Assembly: GCF_001908105.1 (NCBI RefSeq)
Contig: NZ_MKGQ01000014.1
Coordinates: 59,914 to 90,345 of the forward strand
Length of the DNA stretch: 30,432 nt
Direction of reading: 5' to 3'
From: Xenorhabdus eapokensis
GTDB lineage: Bacteria > Pseudomonadota > Gammaproteobacteria > Enterobacterales > Enterobacteriaceae
In this document: positions 7,651 through 16,478 of the stretch, in pieces
Layout of the letters: each line of letters opens with the position of its first letter
Position numbering within the stretch: the stretch's first letter is position 1
The notes under the pieces: model-generated
Seen by the model: only the letters and a program-made list of their open reading frames with translations
Told to the model about the DNA's origin: nothing
Database searches by the model: none
Program-made: the position numbers and the translations under genes

Positions 7651-9930
7651 ATGACGGTTTTGAATCATACATTAGGTTTTCCACGTATTGGATTGAAAAG
7701 AGAACTAAAAAAGGCGCAAGAAAGCTATTGGGCAGGCAAAATTTCTCAACAGGAATTGCTGGAAACTGGTCGTGAATTGCGTGCACATCATTGGCAACAA
7801 CAAAAAGAAGCGGGCGTTGATTTAGTCCCTGTTGGTGATTTTGCCTGGTATGACCAAGTATTGACCACCAGCCTGTTATTGGGCAATGTTCCACCGCGTC
7901 ATCAAAATGAAGATGGCAATATTGATCTGGATACACTGTTTCGTATCGCTCGTGGTCGGGCACCAACAGGTACACCTGCGGCTGCTGCGGAAATGACGAA
8001 ATGGTTCAACACAAATTATCACTATATCGTGCCTGAATTTCAGGAAGGGCAGGAATTTAAGCTGGGTTGGACTCAATTATTGGACGAAGTTGATGAAGCT
8101 TTGGCACTGGGGCACAGCGTAAAACCTGTTCTTTTGGGACCGGTGACCTATTTATGGCTCGGTAAAGTGAAAGGCAAAGTTTTTGATCGCTTATCTCTAT
8201 TAAAAGATATCCTGCCGGTATACCAGCAAGTGCTGGCAGAACTGGCAAAACGTGGCATTGAATGGGTACAGATTGATGAACCGGCTCTGGTACTGGAATT
8301 ACCAGAAGAGTGGCTGGCAGCATTCTCAACAGCTTATCAAGCGCTTGAGGGACAAGTGAAATTGTTGCTGACGACCTATTTCGATAGCATCGGTCACAAT
8401 CTGGAGACCATAAAATCGCTGCCAGTACAAGGATTGCATGTTGATTTGGTTGCAGGAAGGGATTCTCTTGAGGATTTGGATAAATCTCTGCCGGACGATT
8501 GGTTGCTTTCATTGGGTGTGGTTAACGGCCGCAATGTTTGGCGAGCCGATTTGAGTGAGAAATATCAGCTTGTTGCCCCATGGGTTGGTAAGAGAAATGT
8601 GTGGATCGGCACGTCCTGTTCATTGCTTCATAGCCCCATTGATCTGAATGATGAAACTGGGTTGGATGAAGAAGTGAAAAGCTGGTTTGCCTTTGCATTG
8701 CAAAAATGTGCGGAACTTTCTTTGTTATCACAAGCATTGAATGCGCCAGAAGGCAATAAACAGGCTGAACTGGATGCTTATAGTGCCCCAATTCGCGCCC
8801 GCCGCAGTTCCACAAGGGTGAATAATTCAGCAGTTGCTGAACGTATTGCGGCAATAAAGCCACAGGATAGTGAACGTAATCAGGTATATCCTGAGCGTGC
8901 CAGGCTCCAGCGTCAACGTTATAACTTACCGCTGTGGCCAACAACAACTATCGGTTCATTCCCGCAAACAACGGAAATTCGTAGCCTGCGTCTCGATTTC
9001 AAAAAAGGTCGGGTGGATAGTACGCACTACCGAGCCAACATCAGTGAGCATATCAAACAAGCGATCCAAGAGCAGGAGCGTCTGGGGCTGGATGTATTGG
9101 TACACGGTGAAGCTGAACGTAACGACATGGTGGAATATTTCGGTGAACACTTTGACGGTTATGTCTTTACCCAAAATGGTTGGGTGCAGAGTTATGGCTC
9201 GCGTTGCGTGAAACCACCGGTAATCATTGGCGATATTAGCCGTCCAGAGGCGATAACGGTAAACTGGGCGACATATGCGCAATCCTTGACTGATAAGCCA
9301 GTCAAAGGCATGTTGACGGGACCTGTGACTATTCTCTGTTGGTCATTCCCAAGGGAAGATGTCAGCCGTGAAACCATCGCTAAACAGATCGCATTGGCTT
9401 TGCGGGATGAAGTTGATGATTTGCAGAAAGCAGGCATTGGTATTATCCAAATTGATGAACCTGCATTGCGTGAAGGCTTGCCACTGCGCAGAGAAGAGTG
9501 GCAGGAATATCTGGAGTGGGCGGTGGATGCTTTCAAACTGAGTGCCGCAATCGCGAAAGATGATACCCAAATCCACACTCATATGTGTTATTGCGAGTTC
9601 AATGACATCATGCCGTCCATTGCAGCACTGGATGCGGATGTGATCACCATTGAAACCTCGCGCTCGGATATGGAGTTGCTGGATTCGTTTGAAGATTTCT
9701 CATATCCGAATGAGATAGGGCCTGGTGTGTATGACATTCACTCACCAAACGTCCCTAGTGTTGAATGGATTGAGGCGTTGCTACGCAAAGCGGCTGATCG
9801 TATTCCGGTCGATCGTTTGTGGGTGAACCCGGACTGCGGCTTGAAAACTCGGGGTTGGATAGAAACCAGACAAGCGTTGGCAAACATGGTTGAAGCGGCA
9901 AAACGCTTGCGCTCTTCGTTAAACAGTTAA
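7651..9930 (+). CDS. metE: Cobalamin-independent methionine synthase MetE
   Basis: MetE is a cytoplasmic zinc enzyme that moves the methyl group of 5-methyltetrahydropteroyltriglutamate to homocysteine, the last step of methionine synthesis without vitamin B12. The protein has 759 residues (E. coli 753). The N-terminal half begins [19 protein letters not shown]. The C-terminal barrel has all four zinc ligands: H644 and C646 in [10 protein letters not shown]668 in [11 protein letters not shown] and C729 in [19 protein letters not shown] opens the catalytic half. ATG at 7651 is preceded by GGGTGA. The gene diverges from metR and is followed by a strong hairpin, so it is probably a single-gene transcript under MetR activation and MetJ repression. 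Confidence 0.97.
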   Translation: MTVLNHTLGFPRIGLKRELKKAQESYWAGKISQQELLETGRELRAHHWQQQKEAGVDLVPVGDFAWYDQVLTTSLLLGNVPPRHQNEDGNIDLDTLFRIARGRAPTGTPAAAAEMTKWFNTNYHYIVPEFQEGQEFKLGWTQLLDEVDEALALGHSVKPVLLGPVTYLWLGKVKGKVFDRLSLLKDILPVYQQVLAELAKRGIEWVQIDEPALVLELPEEWLAAFSTAYQALEGQVKLLLTTYFDSIGHNLETIKSLPVQGLHVDLVAGRDSLEDLDKSLPDDWLLSLGVVNGRNVWRADLSEKYQLVAPWVGKRNVWIGTSCSLLHSPIDLNDETGLDEEVKSWFAFALQKCAELSLLSQALNAPEGNKQAELDAYSAPIRARRSSTRVNNSAVAERIAAIKPQDSERNQVYPERARLQRQRYNLPLWPTTTIGSFPQTTEIRSLRLDFKKGRVDSTHYRANISEHIKQAIQEQERLGLDVLVHGEAERNDMVEYFGEHFDGYVFTQNGWVQSYGSRCVKPPVIIGDISRPEAITVNWATYAQSLTDKPVKGMLTGPVTILCWSFPREDVSRETIAKQIALALRDEVDDLQKAGIGIIQIDEPALREGLPLRREEWQEYLEWAVDAFKLSAAIAKDDTQIHTHMCYCEFNDIMPSIAALDADVITIETSRSDMELLDSFEDFSYPNEIGPGVYDIHSPNVPSVEWIEALLRKAADRIPVDRLWVNPDCGLKTRGWIETRQALANMVEAAKRLRSSLNS

Positions 9931-10254
9931 CTTAGAGTTTAATCGAGCAGTTTAAATTTAAATAAGCTGAAAATACCCGCCACAGTGAGTGCAATGTGGC
10001 GGGTGAAAACGAAATTAGCTGTTCCCATAATTGTCAGGCGATTTTCATTCTTCATCTCAACTATCCTCTCTCATTGTCACCGCCCTGATTCATAACAAAA
10101 CTCACTTTCTCCCCGGTGTCATACATTTTTGTGAATGATTTTATAAAACAGATGTTATCTGAAATTTTCTTTGGAAAAATATCGAATTCTGATAGCAAAA
10201 ATCATCGTAAATATGGCATGTTCCAATTTATCCGTTTTTAATGAGGTTTTTGTG
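9931..10254. other. metE to Gnt-permease intergenic region (324 bp)
   Basis: This gap holds the hairpin at 9975-10004 and, presumably, the promoter of the downstream permease. In E. coli the gene dlhH (ysgA) lies between metE and udp; no remnant of it is readable here. Near 10130 there is TGTGAATGATTTTATA, a half-match to a CRP site, and near 10153 an ATGTTATCTG that recalls only one half of a GntR operator. Neither is strong enough to call. Confidence 0.5.
9975..10004. terminator. Hairpin after metE
   Basis: ACCCGCCACA (9975-9984) pairs perfectly with TGTGGCGGGT (9995-10004) around a 10-nt loop, 44 bp beyond the metE stop. The plus-strand tail is A-rich, not T-rich; the minus-strand tail (ATTTTC) is better. 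Its position still suggests it ends or protects the metE transcript. Confidence 0.55.
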
Positions 10255-11619
10255 ATGGAGTTTTACATTCCAATTATTGGATTGGGGGTGGCGGTATTTA
10301 CGCTGGTTTTTCTGGTTTTGCGGACTCGTGTCCATGTCCTTATTGCTATGCTAATTGCAGCAATAATTGCCGGAATATCAGGTGGCTTGACTATAGGCAA
10401 TGTCGTTGAGGTGATCACCAAAGGATTTGGTTCGACATTAGGCAACATCGGTATCGTGATTGGGTTGGGATGCATGATGGGGAGGATATTGGAAGTATCG
10501 GGAGCAACAGAGCAGATCGCCTATAGCCTGATTAAATGGTTGGGTAAAAGGCGCGAAGAGTGGGCTTTGGCGATTACCGGTTATATTGTCAGTATCCCCA
10601 TATTTGTGAATTCGGCTTTTGTGATCCTCTATCCGCTGGTGAAGGCATTGGCGAAGAAAGGGAAACGCAATGTCTTGTCCCTTGGGGTTGCTTTGGCGGG
10701 AGGGTTAGTGGTGACTCACCATATCGTTCCCCCAACACCAGGGCCGCTTGGTGTCGCCGGAATATTCGGAGTGAGTATTGGCCAAATGATGCTGGCAGGT
10801 ATGATACTGGCGGTGCCTTGTGTCATTGGTATTACCTGCTATGCAAAATGGTTGGAGACTCAATATCCTGAATATCAACTGGATGATACAGAAGAAAATT
10901 TACAACAAATGCACCAGAATTATATGGAAGAAAAGGAACAAAAATCACTTCCAAGCCTGTTTCTTTCCTTGTTACCCATCGTTACGCCGATTGTTCTGAT
11001 TTTTATTGGCGTGATTAATGGAATGATACTAAAAACTGGTGAGGAGAACGCGTTCTATTTTCAGATTTTTAATTTTCTAGGATCACCCATTATTGCGCTG
11101 GCAATCAGTGTATTACTGGCGGTTTATACTCTCATGCCAAACGTCAGTAAACATGAAGTGATTGAACATCTGGAAACAGGGTTAAAAACCGTAGGCATTA
11201 TTTTGTTGGTGTCGGGAGCGGGGGGAGCATTAGGCGCGGTGTTGAACGAAGGTTCAACCGGAACGATATTAGCGCATTATATTGCCAGCCTGCCAATAAC
11301 ACCTGTTTTGATCCCATTTATTATTGCGACGCTCATACGTATCATTCAAGGCTCTGGTACAGTGGCAATGATAACTGCTGCTTCTATTTCTGCACCTGTG
11401 ATCAAACAAATACCGGATGTCAATATGCTGGTGGCGGCGCAAGCTGCGATGATGGGTACACTGTTTTTCAGTTACTTCAATGACTGTTTTTTCTGGGTAG
11501 TTAACCGGATGATGGGTATCAAAAATGTGAGGCAGCAGATTATCGTCTGGTCGATTCCTACCACAATTGCCTGGGGAATCGGATTGTGTGGTGTATTGCT
11601 TCTTAATCTCGTCATGTGA
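10255..11619 (+). CDS. Gnt-family (GntP/DsdX-like) proton symporter, substrate unknown
   Basis: This inner-membrane permease belongs to the gluconate:H+ symporter family, whose members carry gluconate, other sugar acids or D-serine. From ATG at 10255 (GAGG about ten bases upstream) it has 454 residues, a normal family length. An upstream frame-extending start at 10171 has no site and would add a non-hydrophobic leader. Family hallmarks are GLGCMMGRILEVSGATEQIA near residue 75, a PIFVNSAFVILYPL segment, the THHIVPPTPGPLGVAGIFGV loop around 160-180, and GTVAMITAASISAP with FSYFNDCFFWVVNR near the C-terminus. About 12 membrane helices can be read. No sugar-acid kinase or dehydrogenase gene flanks it, so context does not indicate the substrate. 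It sits where E. coli has dlhH. Confidence 0.85.
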   Translation: MEFYIPIIGLGVAVFTLVFLVLRTRVHVLIAMLIAAIIAGISGGLTIGNVVEVITKGFGSTLGNIGIVIGLGCMMGRILEVSGATEQIAYSLIKWLGKRREEWALAITGYIVSIPIFVNSAFVILYPLVKALAKKGKRNVLSLGVALAGGLVVTHHIVPPTPGPLGVAGIFGVSIGQMMLAGMILAVPCVIGITCYAKWLETQYPEYQLDDTEENLQQMHQNYMEEKEQKSLPSLFLSLLPIVTPIVLIFIGVINGMILKTGEENAFYFQIFNFLGSPIIALAISVLLAVYTLMPNVSKHEVIEHLETGLKTVGIILLVSGAGGALGAVLNEGSTGTILAHYIASLPITPVLIPFIIATLIRIIQGSGTVAMITAASISAPVIKQIPDVNMLVAAQAAMMGTLFFSYFNDCFFWVVNRMMGIKNVRQQIIVWSIPTTIAWGIGLCGVLLLNLVM

Positions 11620-11654
11620 ATGGCTTATGTGAATGGTTTATATAAATAGTGATA

Positions 11655-11680
11655 GCGCTCTGTAGAGGGCGCCACCTTTT
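11655..11680 (+). terminator. Possible terminator after the Gnt-family permease
   Basis: GCGCTCT (11655-11661) pairs with AGGGCGC (11666-11672) with one G-T wobble, leaving a 4-nt loop, and is followed by CACCTTTT. It lies 36 bp past the permease stop and just before the CRP sites of udp, so it would insulate udp from read-through. Confidence 0.5.
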
Positions 11681-11683
11681 AAA

Positions 11684-11699
11684 TGTGATAATTATCACA
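11684..11699. promoter_or_regulatory. CRP site 1 (distal) of the udp promoter
   Basis: TGTGATAATTATCACA has both half-sites perfect (TGTGA-N6-TCACA) and is flanked by AAA and AAT, close to the ideal CRP operator. Its centre (11691.5) lies 52 bp upstream of the second CRP site, the spacing known for E. coli udp (-93.5 and -41.5). Confidence 0.85.
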
Positions 11700-11735
11700 A
11701 ATATATGTATGTGTTTCTTATTTAGATCAATTAAA

Positions 11736-11751
11736 GATGATTTAAATCACG
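11736..11751. promoter_or_regulatory. CRP site 2 (proximal) of the udp promoter
   Basis: GATGATTTAAATCACG is a weaker TGTGA-N6-TCACA match (three mismatches) centred at 11743.5. Placing this centre at -41.5 puts transcription start near 11785, and a TAAATT at 11773-11778 then falls at the -10 position. In E. coli CytR binds between two such CRP sites; I see no clear CytR octamers here. Confidence 0.65.
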
Positions 11752-11772
11752 AAAAAATGTCAGAGTAGTGAC

Positions 11773-11778
11773 TAAATT
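11773..11778 (+). promoter_or_regulatory. Predicted -10 element of udp
   Basis: TAAATT lies about 30 bp downstream of the centre of the proximal CRP site, as expected for a class II CRP-dependent promoter starting near 11785. No good -35 hexamer is present, which fits dependence on an activator. Confidence 0.5.
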
Positions 11779-11820
11779 TAGGTATTCATATTTTGAATCA
11801 TGTCCGCTGAGGAGTCTGAT

Positions 11821-12576
11821 ATGTCTGATGTGTTTCACTTAGGTATCACCAAAAGCGACCTGCAAGGCGCAACTCTGGCGATTGTACCCGGCGATCCTAA
11901 CCGTGTTGAGAAAATTGCGCACCTGATGGATAACCCAGTACATTTGGCTTCCCACCGTGAATTTACAACCTGGCGTGCAGAAATCGACGGAAAGTCCGTG
12001 GTTGTCTGCTCTACAGGCATTGGCGGTCCTTCAACGTCGATTGCTGTAGAGGAATTGGCACAGTTGGGAGTACGCACTTTCCTGCGCATTGGAACAACTG
12101 GGGCAATTCAGGCACATATCAATGTAGGGGATGTATTGGTTACGACTGCTGCGGTTCGTTTGGATGGTGCCAGTTTGCACTTTGCCCCAATGGAGTTCCC
12201 TGCGGTTGCTGATTTTGAGTGTACAAATGCCTTGTATGAAGCAGCAAAAGCATCGGGTTCTGCGACCCATGTTGGCATTACTGCATCTTCCGATACCTTC
12301 TATCCAGGACAGGAACGTTACGATACTTATTCTGGCCGTGTCGTTCGTCGTTTCCAGGGTTCGATGAAAGAATGGCAAGAAATGGGCGTAATGAACTTTG
12401 AGATGGAATCAGCAACGTTGCTGACCATGTGTGCAAGTCAGGGACTGCGTGCTGGTATGGTAGCGGGTGTGATTGTTAACCGTACCCAACAGGAAATCCC
12501 AGACGCTGAATTATTGAAGCAAACAGAAAGTAATGCGCTGGGGATAGTTGTGGAGGCCGCTCGTCGCCTGTTGTAA
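11821..12576 (+). CDS. udp: Uridine phosphorylase
   Basis: This cytoplasmic hexameric enzyme splits uridine with phosphate to uracil and ribose-1-phosphate in pyrimidine salvage. From ATG at 11821, with GAGGAG nine bases upstream, it has 251 residues (E. coli Udp 253) and starts MSDVFHLG like that protein. An ATG at 11800 would add seven residues including the ribosome binding site itself. Family blocks are [55 protein letters not shown] and [21 protein letters not shown]. Two CRP sites upstream suggest induction under carbon limitation and probably CytR control. A strong terminator follows. Confidence 0.97.
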   Translation: MSDVFHLGITKSDLQGATLAIVPGDPNRVEKIAHLMDNPVHLASHREFTTWRAEIDGKSVVVCSTGIGGPSTSIAVEELAQLGVRTFLRIGTTGAIQAHINVGDVLVTTAAVRLDGASLHFAPMEFPAVADFECTNALYEAAKASGSATHVGITASSDTFYPGQERYDTYSGRVVRRFQGSMKEWQEMGVMNFEMESATLLTMCASQGLRAGMVAGVIVNRTQQEIPDAELLKQTESNALGIVVEAARRLL

Positions 12577-12588
12577 CGTCTTTCATCA

Positions 12589-12618
12589 AGGGTCAGAACA
12601 TTCTGACCCTATCGTTTT
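12589..12618 (+). terminator. Rho-independent terminator of udp
   Basis: AGGGTCAG (12589-12596) pairs perfectly with CTGACCCT (12603-12610); the AA/TT bases inside the loop could extend the stem. The tail ATCGTTTT follows. It begins 12 bp after the udp stop codon. Confidence 0.8.
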
Positions 12619-12725
12619 GTGCGATCTTTTCTTCCCTTCATTTTAAAATTTGCTAATGTCATAGCATTTTGTACTAATAGATAGTTTGTTCTATTAACTA
12701 TTTTTTAATCGCAACAAGAGTGACT

Positions 12726-13508
12726 ATGACCATAACATTTCTATCTCATCCTTCACTACTTCCTTTGCATGGTGGCATTAATTTTCGTGATTTGGGTAAT
12801 AAAACACTGAACAACGGCGCCAAGATTAAACCTGGATTGTTATTTCGCTCTGGTTCACTGGACAGACTGACAGAAAACGATCAGGCTTTTTTAGTGGATC
12901 AAAACCTTTTGCAGATCATTGATTATCGTGATAACAGCGAAATTATGGATAAACCCGATCGAATATGGCATGGGGCGCATTATTACCATGCTCCTGCCAA
13001 TCCTCTTTCCAAAGAAGTCGATGCTAATCTGGATAAGTTAGACAAAGAAATATTGGAGCAATTCGATGCGAAAACCTTTATGTCTCGCTTATATAAATTG
13101 CTACCCATTAACAATCCCGCCTATAAGAGGTTAGCGACATTATTGCAGCAACCAGAGAAAGGCGGCATTGTGCAACATTGCGCAGTTGGTAAAGACAGAA
13201 CCGGAGTAGGCTCTGCACTGGTTTTATTCGCATTGGGTGCAGATCTGGATACGGTAATTGAAGACTATTTGTTGACCAATATCACATTGGCTCCGTACCG
13301 AGACTACTTATTGAGCGAGCATGCAAAAATGATGAGTGAAAGTGTGGTCGAAAAATTTGCCTATGTTTATTCAGTGAGGGAAGAATTTTTACTGACTGCA
13401 CTTGATAGTATTAACCAGCATTATGGCAGTATTGATATTTGGCTGGAAAAAGATATCGGGCTTAATATCGCTGCGCGTGAAAAACTACAAACTTATTTTC
13501 TTGAATAA
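12726..13508 (+). CDS. Tyrosine-protein phosphatase, Y_phosphatase3 (LipA/MptpB-like) type
   Basis: The 260-residue protein carries the CX5R catalytic P-loop of cysteine-dependent phosphatases, HCAVGKDRTG, with nucleophile C152 and R158. The Lys-Asp in the loop (GKDRTG) and the N-terminal NFRDLGNKTL / GLLFRSGSLDRL signature are typical of the bacterial family of dual-specificity and lipid (phosphoinositide) phosphatases. A Q-[I]-[I]-DYRDNSEI segment supplies the expected acidic strand. There is no signal peptide or membrane segment, so it is predicted cytoplasmic. I start it at ATG 12726, with AAGAG upstream; GTG at 12720 would add two residues. It lies between udp and rmuC, where E. coli has no gene, and is followed after 78 bp by a DedA gene. 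The substrate is unknown; phosphotyrosine, phosphoserine or phospholipid are all possible. Confidence 0.85.
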   Translation: MTITFLSHPSLLPLHGGINFRDLGNKTLNNGAKIKPGLLFRSGSLDRLTENDQAFLVDQNLLQIIDYRDNSEIMDKPDRIWHGAHYYHAPANPLSKEVDANLDKLDKEILEQFDAKTFMSRLYKLLPINNPAYKRLATLLQQPEKGGIVQHCAVGKDRTGVGSALVLFALGADLDTVIEDYLLTNITLAPYRDYLLSEHAKMMSESVVEKFAYVYSVREEFLLTALDSINQHYGSIDIWLEKDIGLNIAAREKLQTYFLE

Positions 13509-13586
13509 AAATATCAGGTTAGCATTGGGCTAATTGTTCAGGGCTAATCTATAACATCCCATTGATATAACACAGGAAAGATTAAT

Positions 13587-14117
13587 GTGAGCCTGCATGA
13601 AATTATCGAACTGGTCATAAACTTCGTGAAAGCCCATGAAGTTTGGGCAATTCCCATCATTTTCCTACTGGCATTTGGTGAATCATTGGCATTTATTTCC
13701 CTATTGTTACCAGCAACGATTATTTTGTTGGGATTAGGCGCATTGATTGGTGAAAGTGGGTTAACTTTCTGGCCAATATGGATAGCCGCAGCCGCCGGTG
13801 CTTTCTTTGGCGATTGGGTTTCTTACTGGTTTGGCTGCCATTACAAAGAAGATGTCGGCAAGATGTGGCCGCTTTCTCGCCATCCTCAAACGTTGATTCG
13901 CGGACACCGTTTCTTTGAACGATGGGGAGTATGGGGCGTTTTCATTGGGCGTTTTTTTGGTCCGTTGAGAGCGGTTGTACCGCTGGTGGCCGGAATTTGT
14001 GCCATGCCAAAACGTCATTTTCAACTCGCTAACTTAGCTTCTGCATTGATTTGGGCATTCGGTATCTTAGCACCAGGAGCATTTGGCCTGCGTTGGTTGG
14101 CTGAATGGATGGGATAA
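13587..14117 (+). CDS. DedA-family inner-membrane protein (small form)
   Basis: The 176-residue protein has four or five hydrophobic segments and the DedA (SNARE-associated) signature: FGESLAFISLLLPATIILLG near the N-terminus, FGDWVSYWFG, then FIGRFFGPLRAVVPLVAGI with the conserved G-R-x-x-G-P-x-R. DedA proteins are implicated in lipid carrier or phospholipid turnover across the inner membrane and in maintaining the proton-motive force. The start is GTG at 13587 with AGGAAAG about ten bases upstream. It is shorter than the common ~200-220-residue DedA proteins and looks closest to the YabI-like group, though I cannot assign an orthologue. It follows the phosphatase gene and precedes rmuC; a joint role is only conjecture. 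Confidence 0.83.
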   Translation: MSLHEIIELVINFVKAHEVWAIPIIFLLAFGESLAFISLLLPATIILLGLGALIGESGLTFWPIWIAAAAGAFFGDWVSYWFGCHYKEDVGKMWPLSRHPQTLIRGHRFFERWGVWGVFIGRFFGPLRAVVPLVAGICAMPKRHFQLANLASALIWAFGILAPGAFGLRWLAEWMG

Positions 14118-14290
14118 AGAGTGGATGGGGTAATTGCGAGCCGCTTTGCAAGCTGAAAGAAAGCCATTAAAGACTCTGGACATCTATACAGCATCTATTT
14201 AACTTACATTGAGGCGAGTGACTCAGAAAAGTTGACTGAAATTTATTGGCAATGGTGTCAATGAAGAATAGCGTTAGCGAGGGTGTATAG

Positions 14291-15646
14291 GTGGATATCC
14301 AGTGGTTATACATGCTGATCGGTGGCTTAGGTGGATTGCTGGGCGGAGGGATCTTCGTCTGGCTTTCTGTTCAGCAGAGAATCCAGCAAAAAGAGCAGGA
14401 ACTGCGCGAATTATATAGCCAATTGGCTGTCAGCCATGAAAGGCTGGAACAATCCCACTATTGGCGTACTGAATGCGATCAACTAAACCAAGAATTACTG
14501 GCTCAACGAGAAATTAATAGTATGCAGGAAGCTGAGTTGCGAGAATTAAGCATTCGGCTTGAGGAAACCAGACTGGCTGCGGAGGAAAAGCAGCGTTTAT
14601 TGATCAACAGTGAGCAGCGATTAAATACCCAATTTGAAAATCTTGCCAATCGTATCTTTGAGCAGAATCAACGCCGTACCGATGAATATCATCGTCAAAA
14701 TCTCAATAATCTTCTGATGCCATTTCGTGAACAACTTGAGGGATTCCGCCGTCAGGTACAAGACAGCTTTGGACAAGAAGCCCGTGAGCGCCATACCTTG
14801 ACTCATGAAATACGTAATCTTCAACAACTGAATGCACAGATGGCAAAAGAAGCCATCAATCTCACAAAAGCCCTGAAAGGAGACAATAAAATACAGGGAA
14901 ATTGGGGAGAGATGGTATTGGCGCGGGTTTTGCAGGCTTCTGGCTTGCGTGAGGGATATGAATTCGATACACAAGTCAATATTAAGGCTGAAAACCGCGA
15001 GCGTTTTCAGCCTGATGTGATCGTGCATCTGCCACAGGGAAAAGATGTCATTATTGATGCAAAAATGTCCCTGGTTGCTTATGAACGTTATTTCAACAGT
15101 GATAGCGAAGAGCAACAGGCACAAGCATTACAGGAACATATCAATTCCATCAGAGGACACATTCGCGGCTTGAGCCGAAAAGATTATCAACAATTACCCG
15201 GATTGCGATCACTGGATTATGTTTTGATGTTTATTCCTGTAGAACCCGCTTATTTAGTGGCACTCAATCAGGCGCCAGAATTACTTGATGAAGCGTTGAA
15301 ACATAATATTATGCTGGTTAGCCCATCAACTTTGCTGGTTGCTATTCGTACTATTAATAACTTGTGGCGTTATGAATATCAAAGCCAAAATGCGCGCCTG
15401 ATTGCTGATAAAGCCGCCAAAATGTATGACAAAATGCGGTTGTTTGTGGATGATATGCAAGGATTGGGACAAAGCCTTAATAAAGCACAGGCGAGCTACC
15501 ATTTCGCAATGAAAAAGCTTGTTGAGGGCAGAGGCAACTTAATTAGTCAGGCCGAAGGGTTTCGTGAATTAGGCGTGGATGTAAAGCGTCCTATTGATTC
15601 ACAGTTGATTGATAAATCTTTCCAATCGTTGCAGGTGAATGAGTGA
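14291..15646 (+). CDS. rmuC: DNA recombination protein RmuC
   Basis: RmuC limits recombination between inverted repeats and is thought to be a structural-maintenance-like nuclease. The 451-residue protein has an N-terminal membrane-type segment (LIGGLGGLLGGGIFVWL), a long coiled coil at ~30-150 (QQKEQELRELYSQL onward) and the conserved core beginning EQLEGFRRQVQDSFGQEARE. The core includes GNWGEMVLARVLQASGLREGYEFD and the DVIVHLPQGKDVIIDAKMSL stretch, which has the spaced acidic residues and lysine of a PD-(D/E)XK fold. It is about 24 residues shorter than E. coli RmuC at the poorly conserved C-terminus. The start is GTG at 14291 with GCGAGGG upstream. It precedes ubiE as in E. coli. Confidence 0.94.
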   Translation: MDIQWLYMLIGGLGGLLGGGIFVWLSVQQRIQQKEQELRELYSQLAVSHERLEQSHYWRTECDQLNQELLAQREINSMQEAELRELSIRLEETRLAAEEKQRLLINSEQRLNTQFENLANRIFEQNQRRTDEYHRQNLNNLLMPFREQLEGFRRQVQDSFGQEARERHTLTHEIRNLQQLNAQMAKEAINLTKALKGDNKIQGNWGEMVLARVLQASGLREGYEFDTQVNIKAENRERFQPDVIVHLPQGKDVIIDAKMSLVAYERYFNSDSEEQQAQALQEHINSIRGHIRGLSRKDYQQLPGLRSLDYVLMFIPVEPAYLVALNQAPELLDEALKHNIMLVSPSTLLVAIRTINNLWRYEYQSQNARLIADKAAKMYDKMRLFVDDMQGLGQSLNKAQASYHFAMKKLVEGRGNLISQAEGFRELGVDVKRPIDSQLIDKSFQSLQVNE

Positions 15647-15664
15647 AGTCTGAATAGGGTTTTG

Positions 15665-15692
15665 TTGGAAAGGCTGGTACACTGACTATAAA
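15665..15692 (+). promoter_or_regulatory. Possible sigma-70 promoter for ubiE
   Basis: TTGGAA (15665-15670), a 16-bp spacer and TATAAA (15687-15692) lie 30-57 bp before the ubiE start. The position fits an internal promoter for the ubiE-ubiJ-ubiB run. It was picked by eye in AT-rich DNA. Confidence 0.45.
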
Positions 15693-15721
15693 TTTTTTTG
15701 AATAAAAAGCGGACAAATAAC

Positions 15722-16477
15722 ATGGCAGATCAATCAAAAGAAACCACTGATTTTGGTTTCCGCACCGTAGCCAAAGAACAAAAAAAAGAGATGGTGGCAG
15801 AGGTATTTCACTCTGTGGCCGCGAAATATGACTTAATGAATGACTTAATGTCATTTGGCATTCACCGTATCTGGAAACGTTTCACTATTGAGTCAAGTGG
15901 TGTTCGCCGTGGTCATAAGGTGCTTGATCTCGCTGGTGGAACAGGCGATCTAACCGCAAAATTCTCCCGAATGGTGGGGGAAAAAGGGCAAGTTGTTCTG
16001 GCTGATATCAACGACTCAATGTTGAAAGTTGGGCGCGAAAAATTACGTGATATCGGTATTGTAGGCAATGTCAGTTATGTCCAAGCTAATGCTGAAGAGC
16101 TGCCTTTCCCAGATAACCATTTTGATTGTATTACCATTTCCTTTGGCTTACGTAATGTCACGGATAAAGAAAAAGCACTACGCTCCATGTATCGGGTGCT
16201 TAAGCCGGGCGGACGCCTATTGGTGCTGGAATTTTCTAAACCTGTATTGGCGCCATTAAGTAAGGTTTATGATGTTTATTCATTCCATGTTCTGCCCCGA
16301 ATCGGTCAGATGATTGTGAATGATGCGGATAGTTACCGCTATCTGACAGAATCCATCCGTATGCATCCTGATCAGGAAACCTTAAAAGGTATGATGGAAG
16401 AAGCGGGCTTTGACCAGGTTTATTACACCAATATGACTGGTGGGATCGTTGCACTGCACAAAGGGTTCAAATTCTGA
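15722..16477 (+). CDS. ubiE: Ubiquinone/menaquinone C-methyltransferase UbiE
   Basis: UbiE is an S-adenosylmethionine-dependent methyltransferase that C-methylates 2-octaprenyl-6-methoxy-benzoquinol in ubiquinone synthesis and demethylmenaquinol in menaquinone synthesis. From ATG at 15722 the protein has 251 residues, the E. coli length. An upstream frame start at 15698 has no site. It shows the Rossmann SAM-binding motif [16 protein letters not shown], the family signature [22 protein letters not shown] near residue 30, [20 protein letters not shown], and [17 protein letters not shown]. ubiJ starts one base after its stop codon, so the two are almost certainly translated from one message. 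Confidence 0.97.
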   Translation: MADQSKETTDFGFRTVAKEQKKEMVAEVFHSVAAKYDLMNDLMSFGIHRIWKRFTIESSGVRRGHKVLDLAGGTGDLTAKFSRMVGEKGQVVLADINDSMLKVGREKLRDIGIVGNVSYVQANAEELPFPDNHFDCITISFGLRNVTDKEKALRSMYRVLKPGGRLLVLEFSKPVLAPLSKVYDVYSFHVLPRIGQMIVNDADSYRYLTESIRMHPDQETLKGMMEEAGFDQVYYTNMTGGIVALHKGFKF

Positions 16478-16478
16478 G

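Noticed and set aside
10125..10165. CRP-like and GntR-like half-sites before the Gnt-family permease
   Set aside because: Each matches only one half of the consensus; such half-sites are common in AT-rich DNA.
10171..10254. Upstream extension of the Gnt-family permease to 10171
   Set aside because: There is no ribosome binding site there, while ATG 10255 has GAGG at a good distance and gives the usual start of the first membrane helix.
12676..12706. AT-rich hairpin followed by six T's upstream of the phosphatase gene
   Set aside because: The stem is almost all A-T pairs and would be too weak for an intrinsic terminator; udp already has a good one at 12589-12618.
14621..15124. 167-codon minus-strand ORF inside rmuC
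   Set aside because: It is antisense to strongly conserved RmuC coding sequence, with no family signature and a composition expected of a shadow frame.
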